This document shows, piece after piece, positions 1-5,667 of a stretch of DNA of 8,042 nt. Where the stretch lies: NCBI GenBank assembly GCA_022709465.1, contig JAKLIT010000058.1, forward strand, positions 1 through 8,042, given 5' to 3'. The notes beneath the pieces are model-generated. The model ran no database searches, was not told where the DNA came from, and saw only the letters and a list, made by a program, of their open reading frames with translations. The DNA comes from Candidatus Omnitrophota bacterium (lineage in GTDB: Bacteria; Omnitrophota; Koll11; Pluralincolimonadales; Pluralincolimonadaceae). Both the position numbers and the translations under genes were made by a program. Each line of letters opens with the position of its first letter. The first letter of the stretch is position 1.

Positions 1-758
1 ATGTCTATTTCGCACTGGCCCGCGGTCGCGACTTCGTGATGATGGACTTCGATATTCAGGCCCGCCTCCTTCATCTTCAATATCATGCGGCTTCGAAGAT
101 CCTGCAGCGAATCGTGCGGCGGGACGGGGAAATACCCTTCCTTGAAACGCACCTTGTATCCGAGGTTCGGGTCTTCCTTGCGGCCGGTGTTCCAGTCGCC
201 CTCGTCGGAATCGATAAAATAGTAGCCCGAGTTCTCGTTCTGGTCGAAGCGGACATCGTTGAATATGAAGAACTCCGCCTCGGGCCCGAAGTAGATGCTG
301 TCGGCTATGCCGGTATCCTTCAGGTACTTCTCGGCCTTTTTCGCGATATAACGCGGGTCGCGCGAATACGGCCTGCGGTTGAGCGGGTCGTAGATATCGC
401 ATATGATGCTGAGAGTCGGGACCTCGCATACCGGGTCGACGACGGCCGATGTCGGGTCCGGTATCATTATCATGTCGGATTCCTGTATCTTCTGGAAACC
501 GCGTATCGACGAACCGTCGAATCCTATGCCGTCCACCCATATCGAGCGGGTGATGTCGTCCATCTCGAGAAGCTCCGATGCCGGTATCGAGAAATGCTGC
601 CATAATCCGGGCAGGTCATTGAACTTGAAGTCGATTATCTCGATCTTCTTGTCTTTGATCAGCTTCATCGCGTCGCGGGCGGCTTTTTCGTTGAAAGAGC
701 CGTTCGTCAACGGGTTCTTTGTCTTAACTTCCGTTACTGCTGCCTTCTTCTTTGCCAT
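1..758 (-). CDS. glnA: Glutamine synthetase type I, N-terminal 252 residues (runs off left edge)
   Basis: Glutamine synthetase joins ammonium to glutamate using ATP, the main entry of ammonium into metabolism; the enzyme is a cytoplasmic dodecamer. The frame is open from ATG at 758 to the window edge (252 full codons; the family is about 440-475 aa, so about half is present). Visible GS-I landmarks are GFDGSSIRGF near residue 79, FGPEAEFF near 157 with metal-ligand glutamates E160 and E162 (E129/E131 in Salmonella), PVPPHDS near 211, and EVHHHEVATAGQCEID at 237-252, carrying E242 and E250 (E212/E220). The start is fixed by AGGAGG at 767-772, eight bases upstream. A Lys/Ala-rich leader of about 20 residues precedes the usual beta-grasp domain. 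The adenylylation site and C-terminus lie outside the window, so adenylylation control cannot be judged. It follows the second PII gene by 76 bases and has its own promoter (789-837). Confidence 0.97.
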   Translation of the reverse strand, partial: MAKKKAAVTEVKTKNPLTNGSFNEKAARDAMKLIKDKKIEIIDFKFNDLPGLWQHFSIPASELLEMDDITRSIWVDGIGFDGSSIRGFQKIQESDMIMIPDPTSAVVDPVCEVPTLSIICDIYDPLNRRPYSRDPRYIAKKAEKYLKDTGIADSIYFGPEAEFFIFNDVRFDQNENSGYYFIDSDEGDWNTGRKEDPNLGYKVRFKEGYFPVPPHDSLQDLRSRMILKMKEAGLNIEVHHHEVATAGQCEID

Positions 759-788
759 GCTGGCTTCCTCCTTTTAATTGATGCGAGA

Positions 789-837
789 AGTGTACCGCCT
801 GAATGTTAAATCCATATTACAAACATGTTAAATATCA
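789..837 (-). promoter_or_regulatory. glnA promoter with three tandem 11-bp PhoB-type repeats
   Basis: On the + strand three 11-base units follow each other: GTTAAATCCAT (805-815), ATTACAAACAT (816-826) and GTTAAATATCA (827-837). The last overlaps the stop codon of the upstream PII gene. Read toward glnA, the proximal repeat is followed by ten bases and then TACACT (794-789), a -10-like hexamer, which would start transcription about 25 bases before the glnA ATG. Repeats of 11 bp overlapping the -35 region and ending about ten bases before the -10 are the known layout of PhoB/PhoP-type activator sites. A second copy with the same repeat spacing lies at 5521-5553. Seen: the repeats and their spacing. 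Inferred: activator function and the -10 assignment. Confidence 0.6.
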
Positions 838-1176
838 GCCTATCGCAGGGCCGCTCTTCTCCCCCGTCCTTATACGGATGCATTCGTGCAGGTCGAGCAC
901 GAAGATCTTCCCGTCGCCTACATGGCCGGTACGCGCGCCTTCGAGTATCGCGTCGACCGCGGGTTTCACGAACTCGTCGTTGACGGCTATCTCGAGCTTC
1001 ACTTTCTTCAGCAGGCTTCCCGCCTCCTTATGGCTCCTGTATATCTCCGATATGCCCTTCTGCCTGCCGCGGCCCATGACCGGGGTAACGGTGACAAGAT
1101 GTATCTCCTGCTCCTCGAGTTTGGCCATCACCTCGTCCAACCTGTCGGGCTGTATTATCGCTATTATGTATTTCAT
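835..1176 (-). CDS. PII nitrogen regulatory protein with Glu at T-loop position 51
   Basis: PII trimers sense ATP/ADP and 2-oxoglutarate and bind Amt channels and other targets through the T-loop. The 113-aa product has the family length and landmarks: GRGRQKG at 35-41 (Gln39), Arg47, the nucleotide-binding DGK at 88-90, and RIRTGE at 101-106. Alignment without gaps to E. coli GlnB puts Glu at position 51, where the uridylylated Tyr normally sits, and the T-loop tip reads SHKEAGSLLKK. It therefore cannot be uridylylated at Tyr51. Arg47, which plugs the AmtB pore in the E. coli GlnK-AmtB complex, is kept. The ATG lies nine bases after the amt stop, with AGGAGGGG overlapping that stop, so it is cotranscribed with the preceding channel gene. 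It sits directly before glnA, which leaves open a role in controlling GS as well as the channel. It is a glnK/glnB relative; the exact subfamily is uncertain. Confidence 0.93.
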   Translation of the reverse strand: MKYIIAIIQPDRLDEVMAKLEEQEIHLVTVTPVMGRGRQKGISEIYRSHKEAGSLLKKVKLEIAVNDEFVKPAVDAILEGARTGHVGDGKIFVLDLHECIRIRTGEKSGPAIG

Positions 1177-1185
1177 GGTCCCCTC

Positions 1186-2523
1186 CTATTCCAATACCGT
1201 GTAGCCGGCTTCGCGGTGCTGGCTAAGGTCCAACCCTATGCGCTCATCCTGCTGCGAGGCCCTGACTCCCATTACAGCGGTCAGGATCTTCAACAATACG
1301 AATGTGACGACGAACGAATACACCGCCGTGACTATTACCGCCTTGAACTGTATAAAGAACAGCGCCGGATTGCCGTAGAACAGCCCGTCAGAGCCGGCGG
1401 GGTTCACGGCCTTCGTGGCCCACAGGCCCGTAGCCAGGGCACCCCAGATGCCTCCGACACCGTGCACACCGAACGCGTCGAGGGAATCGTCATATCCGAA
1501 CTTCACTTTCAGCAACGCGACGGCCATATAGCAGAATACCGAGACGCCGAGGCCGATCCACAGCGCGCCGACGACATTTACGAAACCCGAAGCAGGCGTG
1601 ATCGCTACGAGGCCGCCCACCGCGCCCGTTATGATGCCGAGCACCGTCGAGCGCGAGTTGAACATCCAGTCGAGTAGCGCCCATGTTAGCCCTGCCGCTG
1701 CGGCGGCTACGTGCGTGACCACGAAAGCGTTCGTAGCCAAAGAACCGGACCCTAAAGCGCTGCCGCCGTTGAACCCGAACCATCCGAACCACAACAGTCC
1801 GGCGCCCAATACCGCGAACGGCAGGTTATGCGGGGGCGATATCTTATCCGGATATCCGTGGCGTTTCCCTAATACGAGCGCGCTCGCCAGCGCGGCGATA
1901 CCTGCATTTATGTGGACAACCGTGCCTCCGGCGAAATCGAGCGCTCCGTCAGCCCTCAGGAAACCCCCGACTCCCCATACCCAATGGCAGACCGGGTCAT
2001 ATACGAGCGTCGCCCACAGGAGCGAAAATATGCAGAATGTCGAGAACTTCATCCTCTCGGCGAACGCGCCGAGTATGAGCGCGGGCGTGATTATCGCGAA
2101 CATCGCCTGGAATATCATGAATGCCTGGTGCGGGACCGTCGCGGCATATGCCGGATTGGGTTCCAGCCCGACGTTCTTGAGCCCGAACCAGTCGAGGCCG
2201 CCGATGATACCCCTGATGTCCGGCCCGAACGACAGCGAATAGCCGAACAGGACCCACTGCACCGTTATGAGGCACATCAGCATGAAACACTGCATAAGGA
2301 TCGAGAGCACGTTCTTGCGCCGGACGAGGCCGCCGTAAAAGAACGCGAGCGCGGGCGTCATCAGCAACACAAGCGCGGACGACGTTAATAGCCACGCGGT
2401 ATCTCCGGTATCAACCTTAGGCGCAGGTATGACTTCCTCCGCCGCCACTACCGTCGCTATTACGGTAAACAGCAGGAACGCCGCGAAGAACCAGAACGGC
2501 GGGCTTTTGAATACCTTCAGCAT
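1186..2523 (-). CDS. amtB: Ammonium channel of the AmtB type
   Basis: This is an inner-membrane trimeric channel that conducts ammonium. The 445-aa product has an N-terminal hydrophobic stretch (about residues 10-28, probably a signal peptide, with VVAAEE) followed by about eleven membrane segments. Key residues are present: gate Phe142 and Phe251, Trp183, Asp196 in LDFAGGTVVH, the twin pore histidines His204 and His354, and Ser255 in FNGGS. The early motif TPALAFFYGGLVRRKN is the classic AmtB form, unlike the second channel in this operon. The tail GLDLSQHREAGY fits the conserved cytoplasmic C-terminus that contacts PII. AGGAGGT (about seven bases before the ATG) fixes the start. It is preceded by the 59-aa helix-turn-helix gene with a 63-base gap and followed at once by a PII gene, the standard glnK-amtB partnership in amt-first order. 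Confidence 0.96.
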   Translation of the reverse strand: MLKVFKSPPFWFFAAFLLFTVIATVVAAEEVIPAPKVDTGDTAWLLTSSALVLLMTPALAFFYGGLVRRKNVLSILMQCFMLMCLITVQWVLFGYSLSFGPDIRGIIGGLDWFGLKNVGLEPNPAYAATVPHQAFMIFQAMFAIITPALILGAFAERMKFSTFCIFSLLWATLVYDPVCHWVWGVGGFLRADGALDFAGGTVVHINAGIAALASALVLGKRHGYPDKISPPHNLPFAVLGAGLLWFGWFGFNGGSALGSGSLATNAFVVTHVAAAAAGLTWALLDWMFNSRSTVLGIITGAVGGLVAITPASGFVNVVGALWIGLGVSVFCYMAVALLKVKFGYDDSLDAFGVHGVGGIWGALATGLWATKAVNPAGSDGLFYGNPALFFIQFKAVIVTAVYSFVVTFVLLKILTAVMGVRASQQDERIGLDLSQHREAGYTVLE

Positions 2524-2586
2524 TTCAACTACCTCCTTCTTTTTTCCTCAATTGCGTATCCAATTGACAATATTCGGGCAAAAAAA
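2524..2586 (-). promoter_or_regulatory. Leader of the second amt gene with a 7-bp dyad (candidate operator)
   Basis: This is the widest gap inside the operon (63 bases). At 2548-2567 it holds a perfect 7-bp inverted repeat, TCAATTG-CGTATC-CAATTGA, with a six-base spacer. The gene just upstream encodes a small helix-turn-helix protein, so the dyad could be its operator. I see no convincing -35/-10 pair. A run of seven T follows the helix-turn-helix stop codon without a GC-rich hairpin before it, so I do not call a terminator. The strong AGGAGGT site for the next gene lies at the end of this stretch. Function is inference only. Confidence 0.3.
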
Positions 2587-2766
2587 TCATTTGATGCCCA
2601 GCTTCTCCCTGACCACGCCGGCATAGACCCTGTTGATGCGGTTGGTCTTGAACCAGCGCTCAAGGGTCGACGGCTGAATGTCGACCCTCTTCGCGAGATC
2701 ATAGAGAGTATAGCCCCTGTCCTGCTTCAGCCTGCGTATCTTCTCTATCAGCTCCTTATCAAGCAT
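2587..2766 (-). CDS. Small helix-turn-helix protein (59 aa)
   Basis: The 59-aa product starts MLDKELIEKIRRL and ends VVREKLGIK. Residues 20-41 (TLYDLAKRVDIQPSTLERWF) read as a helix-turn-helix: helix LYDLAKRV, turn with Asp-Ile-Gln, and recognition helix STLERWFKT, flanked by helices at both ends, as in small Xre-like domains. It has no ligand or dimer domain, so it would act as a bare DNA-binding unit. The ATG lies four bases after the stop of the preceding PII gene and has no strong ribosome site (only GAAGGCG inside the PII 3' end), so translation is probably coupled to PII. It sits between a PII gene and the second amt gene, and a 7-bp dyad lies just downstream. An autoregulator or regulator of the ammonium genes is plausible but unproven. 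I do not recognise a named family. Confidence 0.8.
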   Translation of the reverse strand: MLDKELIEKIRRLKQDRGYTLYDLAKRVDIQPSTLERWFKTNRINRVYAGVVREKLGIK

Positions 2767-2770
2767 TGGC

Positions 2771-3109
2771 TTAAATGGCGCCTTCGCCTTTTTCTCCGGT
2801 GCGTATCCTGACCGTATCCTCGACGGTATATATGAAGATCTTCCCGTCTCCGATCTCGCCGGTCCTCGCGATGCCGGTTATCGCCTTCACGAGCTTATCG
2901 ACATCTGCGTCCTTTACGACGATCTCGATCTTGATCTTAGGAAGGAAATTGACCTTATACTCCCTTCCCCTGAACTGTTCCGCGAGCCCTTTCTGGCGGC
3001 CGTGCCCCTCTATATGGGTTACCATCATGCCGGGGTAACCGAACTTATCCAGGGCCTCGGTGAGCTCCTCCAGCTTCTCTACGCGGACAACCGCTTCTAT
3101 CTTCTTCAT
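2771..3109 (-). CDS. glnK: PII nitrogen regulatory protein (GlnB/GlnK type, Tyr51 present)
   Basis: The 112-aa product has full PII length and the classic T-loop: GHGRQKG at 35-41, FRGREYKVNFLPK at 46-58 with Tyr51 at the exact uridylylation position of E. coli GlnB, and Arg47. DGKIF at 88-92 and RIRTGEKGEGAI at the C-terminus match the nucleotide-binding and tail motifs. It would sense 2-oxoglutarate and ATP/ADP and block the channel encoded just upstream (amt stop at 3124, gap 14 bases). Having Tyr51 means it could be modified if the cell has a GlnD; no glnD is in the window. The symbol reflects the amt neighbour; glnB would be an equal choice by sequence. The next gene starts four bases after its stop, which implies coupled translation. 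Confidence 0.94.
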   Translation of the reverse strand: MKKIEAVVRVEKLEELTEALDKFGYPGMMVTHIEGHGRQKGLAEQFRGREYKVNFLPKIKIEIVVKDADVDKLVKAITGIARTGEIGDGKIFIYTVEDTVRIRTGEKGEGAI

Positions 3110-3123
3110 CTTTTTGGCCCTCT

Positions 3124-4491
3124 CTAATTGCTGTACGTATAAAAATTAGGATAAGCAGGCGTCCCGTGCTCCGGGATATCCAAGCCCTTGAGTTCCTCCT
3201 GCGGCGAAACTCTTATGCCGAATAACTTATCCATCAATTTGAACCCGATGAAACCCAGGATGAACGCCCATGAAACACATACGGCGGCACCTATAAGCTG
3301 GGCGATCAACTGACCGTAACCGCCCCCGTAGAACAAGCCTTTGACAAGCGGTTCCGAGGTAGCGCAAAGGCCGTAAGTGCCGTCGGCGAAAAGTCCGACG
3401 CTTATAAGGCCCCATACGCCGTTGACCGCATGCACGCTCACCGCGCCAACAGGGTCATCTACGCCGACGTTCTCCCAGAAATACACACTTATTACGACAA
3501 GCGTACCTGCGACGGCCCCTATAACCACGGCGGCCCATGCCTCGATCCACGCGCAAGGCGCGGTGATCGCGACCAGGCCCGCAAGACAGCCGTTAAGCAT
3601 CATGCCGACATCCCATTTCTTCGTTTTCAGGTATACAAGCAGAATCGCAACTGCCGCGCCCGCGGCCGCCGCAAGGTTTGTATTGACGGCTACGACCGCT
3701 ATCCTCAGCTGGTGGGCGGAGAACGTGGAGCCCGGGTTAAAACCGAACCATCCGAACCATAGTATGAAAGTGCCTAACGCGGCAAGAGTTATGCTGTGGC
3801 CCGGGATAGCCCTCGGCTTCCTGTCCTTACCGAATTTGCCGAAACGCGGCCCGAGGACTATGGCGCCCGCGAGCCCGACAAAACCGCCTATCGTGTGGAC
3901 GACGCCGGAGCCGGCAAAATCGACGTGGCCGGCGCCGAAAGGCAGCTTCGAAAGCCATCCGCCTCCCCAAACCCAGTGCCCGTATATAGGGTATATGACG
4001 GCCGTTACCAGGATGCTGTAAAGGAAATAGGCCTTGAATTTCAGCCTTTCCGCGACGGCGCCGGAGACTATTGTAGCCGCCGTCCCCGCGAAGACGAGCT
4101 GCCAGAAGAACAGCAAATACCTTCCGACATCATAATTTGCGCCGTGCAGGAACCATCCGGACGTGCCTATCAAGCCCTTGTAATCGTTTCCCATCATCAG
4201 GGCGAAACCGAACGCCATGAAGATCAGGGATGCCATTACGAAGTCGATCGTGTTCTTTGCCATGAGGTTCGTGGCATTCTTTGCCCTGCAAAATCCCGCC
4301 TCCACCATCGCAAACCCGGCCTGCATGAAAAAGACGAGGAACCCGCAGACCAGTATCCAGACGTAATCGACCGGGGAGTTGGGGTTTGCAGCCAGCGTCT
4401 CCGCGCCTCCCGGGTCCTGCGCAAAAACAAGGCACGGTATTCCTATCGTGATCGCGGAAACCGCGATAAAAGCCATAAGTTTTTTAAACAT
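3124..4491 (-). CDS. amt: Ammonium channel, distinct Amt subtype (QAGFAMVEAGF motif)
   Basis: A 455-aa inner-membrane ammonium channel. The N-terminus (FIAVSAITIGIPCLVFAQ, about residues 8-25) looks like a cleavable signal peptide. Conserved pore residues are present: Phe134 and Phe251 (outer gate), Trp175 in HWVWGGG, Asp191 in HVDFAGSGVVH, twin histidines His199 and His354, and Ser255 in FNPGS. The first core helix carries FMQAGFAMVEAGFCRAKN, a form found in another Amt branch than the TPALAFFYGGLVRRKN type of the second channel here. The C-terminus (SPQEELKGLDIPEHGTPAY) fits the PII-contacting tail. The ATG lies nine bases after the stop of the outer-membrane protein gene, with GAGGTGG as ribosome site. 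A PII gene follows after 14 bases, so channel and regulator are paired as usual. Confidence 0.96.
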   Translation of the reverse strand: MFKKLMAFIAVSAITIGIPCLVFAQDPGGAETLAANPNSPVDYVWILVCGFLVFFMQAGFAMVEAGFCRAKNATNLMAKNTIDFVMASLIFMAFGFALMMGNDYKGLIGTSGWFLHGANYDVGRYLLFFWQLVFAGTAATIVSGAVAERLKFKAYFLYSILVTAVIYPIYGHWVWGGGWLSKLPFGAGHVDFAGSGVVHTIGGFVGLAGAIVLGPRFGKFGKDRKPRAIPGHSITLAALGTFILWFGWFGFNPGSTFSAHQLRIAVVAVNTNLAAAAGAAVAILLVYLKTKKWDVGMMLNGCLAGLVAITAPCAWIEAWAAVVIGAVAGTLVVISVYFWENVGVDDPVGAVSVHAVNGVWGLISVGLFADGTYGLCATSEPLVKGLFYGGGYGQLIAQLIGAAVCVSWAFILGFIGFKLMDKLFGIRVSPQEELKGLDIPEHGTPAYPNFYTYSN

Positions 4492-4500
4492 GGGCCACCT

Positions 4501-5277
4501 CTATTTCTTCTTGAACATCTTGCTGAACACGTCGAAGTCGATATCGAACTGTATGGTGACCGTGTCGGCAAGGTTTCTGTTGTTATAGCGCTCAAAGCCC
4601 ACGAGCATCGAGACGTTGTCGGAGAACTTCCAAGAGCCGCCGAAGTTCCAGGAGCCGTACGAGCTCTTCGTGCCCTGGTATTCTACGCAGAGCCACAGCT
4701 TGTCGGAGATCTCGGTCATCGTCCTCTCCCACGCCCCGAAGAATCCGTCGTTGTCCTTTTCGCCGTTCTGGTCGAGCAGGAGCTTGTCGTTGCCGTTGAA
4801 ATAACCGGCAGATACCCTTCCCAGGTTAAAGTCGCCGGCCTTGAACGTCTTGGCGGCCTTACCGTATATTATGTTGTAATTCGTCCTGTCCTCTTTCGTG
4901 CCTATGTCATAAGCGCCCACAGCCAGGGCCGGGAAGAACTCCCCGAAAGCGCCTTCCGGTATCCCACCCTTTGCGTTGAAATACATCGGGTAATCGTCCA
5001 AATCACCGAGCCCTGTCTTGTGGTCGAAACCTGCCTCAATATTGAACTTTTCGAACGGCAGGACGCCGACGGTAAGGCCTTCGTTCGTTACGGTATCAGG
5101 CCTGTTCCCGGCAGAATCCCTCTCTGTAGGCAGGTACATATCGCCCGTGATGTGCATAACTCCATAGGCCTGGACATCCGTGGAAGGGGCCCATATGTGG
5201 GTAGTTGCGGTGGCAAAGACCGAAGCGGGTACCGACAGCAGCATGGCAAACAAAGCCGTACTTATATATCTTTTCAT
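4501..5277 (-). CDS. Probable outer-membrane beta-barrel protein of the ammonium operon
   Basis: The 258-aa product begins with a clear signal peptide (MKRYISTALFAMLLSVPASV, cleavage likely after Ala22 in SVFA/TATT). The mature part has no hydrophobic helix but many alternating aromatic/polar stretches, such as LTVGVLPFEKFNIEAGFDH, YPMYFNAKGG, SYGSWNFGGSWKF and DTVTIQFDIDFDVF, typical of barrel strands. The last strand ends DFDVF, but a short basic tail (SKMFKKK) follows instead of the usual terminal Phe. It starts 24 bases after the rubredoxin-like gene (GGAGG nine bases before the ATG) and lies nine bases before amt. The context suggests a pore or accessory for ammonium or another nitrogen solute in the outer membrane. 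I recall similar uncharacterised proteins beside amt genes but know no named function, so the function is inferred from context. Confidence 0.75.
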   Translation of the reverse strand: MKRYISTALFAMLLSVPASVFATATTHIWAPSTDVQAYGVMHITGDMYLPTERDSAGNRPDTVTNEGLTVGVLPFEKFNIEAGFDHKTGLGDLDDYPMYFNAKGGIPEGAFGEFFPALAVGAYDIGTKEDRTNYNIIYGKAAKTFKAGDFNLGRVSAGYFNGNDKLLLDQNGEKDNDGFFGAWERTMTEISDKLWLCVEYQGTKSSYGSWNFGGSWKFSDNVSMLVGFERYNNRNLADTVTIQFDIDFDVFSKMFKKK

Positions 5278-5301
5278 CTTTTTTCGCCTCCATTTGACGC
5301 A

Positions 5302-5472
5302 TCAGATCAGTCTTGGATTGTACATCGCCTTGATCTTCAGTGACCTGTCGACGCCGATGTCGTCAAATGCCTCGGAACTCGCCCTGCATATCGGGCAGCT
5401 CTTCGGGGGCGCTTTACGATGTGTGATATATCCGCACTTAGCGCACCTGTACTTGCCTTTTGGCTCTTCCAT
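5302..5472 (-). CDS. Rubredoxin-like small iron protein (56 aa)
   Basis: The 56-aa product has two knuckles, YRCAKCGY (Cys10, Cys13) and SCPICRAS (Cys26, Cys29). The pattern is C-x2-C-x12-C-x2-C. The short 12-residue spacing is that of the rubredoxin-like domain at the end of rubrerythrins, not of free rubredoxin, where the spacing is much longer. It would bind one Fe (or Zn) through four cysteines. The tail (residues 37-56) is polar and without a known motif. The start is supported by GGAG seven bases upstream. It is the first gene after the repeat-box promoter (5506-5553) and so appears to lead the ammonium operon, with 24 bases to the next gene. A role in redox transfer or metal sensing is possible. 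No rubrerythrin diiron domain is fused, so the function is open. Confidence 0.82.
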   Translation of the reverse strand: MEEPKGKYRCAKCGYITHRKAPPKSCPICRASSEAFDDIGVDRSLKIKAMYNPRLI

Positions 5473-5505
5473 TGCTGACTCCGGTTTCTTGTCTTTACAC
5501 GGGTA

Positions 5506-5553
5506 AGTATAAGGATGGATGTTAAATCTGTGTTACGGGCAGGTTAAATCTTC
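5506..5553 (-). promoter_or_regulatory. Ammonium operon promoter with three tandem 11-bp PhoB-type repeats
   Basis: On the + strand the units are GTTAAATCTGT (5521-5531), GTTACGGGCAG (5532-5542) and GTTAAATCTTC (5543-5553). Read toward the operon, nine bases separate the proximal repeat from TATACT (5511-5506), a good -10 hexamer. The predicted start is about 27 bases before the rubredoxin-like ATG. There is no good -35 hexamer; the proximal repeat sits in its place, as in activator-dependent PhoB-type promoters. The same three-repeat arrangement precedes glnA (805-837), with the strongest agreement in ATGTTAAATC and in the second GTTAAAT exactly 22 bases on. No sigma-54 -24/-12 motif is visible nearby. 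Confidence 0.65.
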
Positions 5554-5557
5554 GTTT

Positions 5558-5656
5558 CCTCCCGGCAGGCGATTCACGCAGAGCCGGTTTATGACGCAGA
5601 TGCTTATGCAATCTGCGAGTAATAAATAAGGCCAAGTGAATTGCCTGTCCGGGAGG
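5558..5656. repeat. Long imperfect inverted repeat folding into one extended hairpin
   Basis: The outer arms are 5558-5577 and 5636-5656: CCTCCCGG pairs with CCGGGAGG, then a one-base bulge, CAGGC with GCCTG, one G.T position, and ATTCAC with GTGAAT. Inside, GCC (5583-5585) pairs with GGC (5630-5632), TTTAT (5588-5592) with ATAAA (5622-5626), and GCAGAT-GC (5596-5603) with GC-A-ATCTGC (5608-5616) around a TTAT loop. The whole forms a single rod. It lies between the response regulator stop (5668) and the operon promoter. Neither strand has a T-run after the stem, so a classic intrinsic terminator is doubtful. In RNA the one irregular outer pair would be G.U from the + strand but A.C from the minus strand. 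Confidence 0.6.
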
Positions 5657-5667
5657 ATATGGGGATT

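Noticed and set aside
789..837. NtcA-type site (GTA-N8-TAC) upstream of glnA
   Set aside because: GTA is present on the minus strand, but no TAC stands at the required spacing; the 11-bp repeats explain the region better.
2580..2587. T-run after the helix-turn-helix stop codon as a terminator
   Set aside because: No GC-rich hairpin precedes it, and the second amt/PII pair directly follows in the same direction with no convincing promoter of its own.
3796..5343. + strand open frame of 515 codons opposite amt, the barrel gene and the rubredoxin-like gene
   Set aside because: It is antisense to well-supported genes, rich in Arg and Glu as expected for shadow frames, and has no family motif or ribosome site.
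5521..5656. Integron attC-like site, since GTTAAAT fits the GTTRRRY core and a long hairpin lies beside it
   Set aside because: Both GTTAAAT copies are on the same side of the hairpin with the same orientation, there is no paired RYYYAAC on the other side, and the same repeats recur before glnA without a hairpin.
5558..5656. Intrinsic terminator for the lipid A transcript
   Set aside because: The stem is strong, but what follows on the minus strand is AAACGAAG and not a T-run; kept only as an unexplained hairpin.
5473..5667. Sigma-54 (-24/-12) promoter expected for a classic NtrC-controlled amt operon
   Set aside because: I found no GG-N10-GC element with the usual TGGCAC/TTGC context at a fitting distance from the first gene or from glnA.
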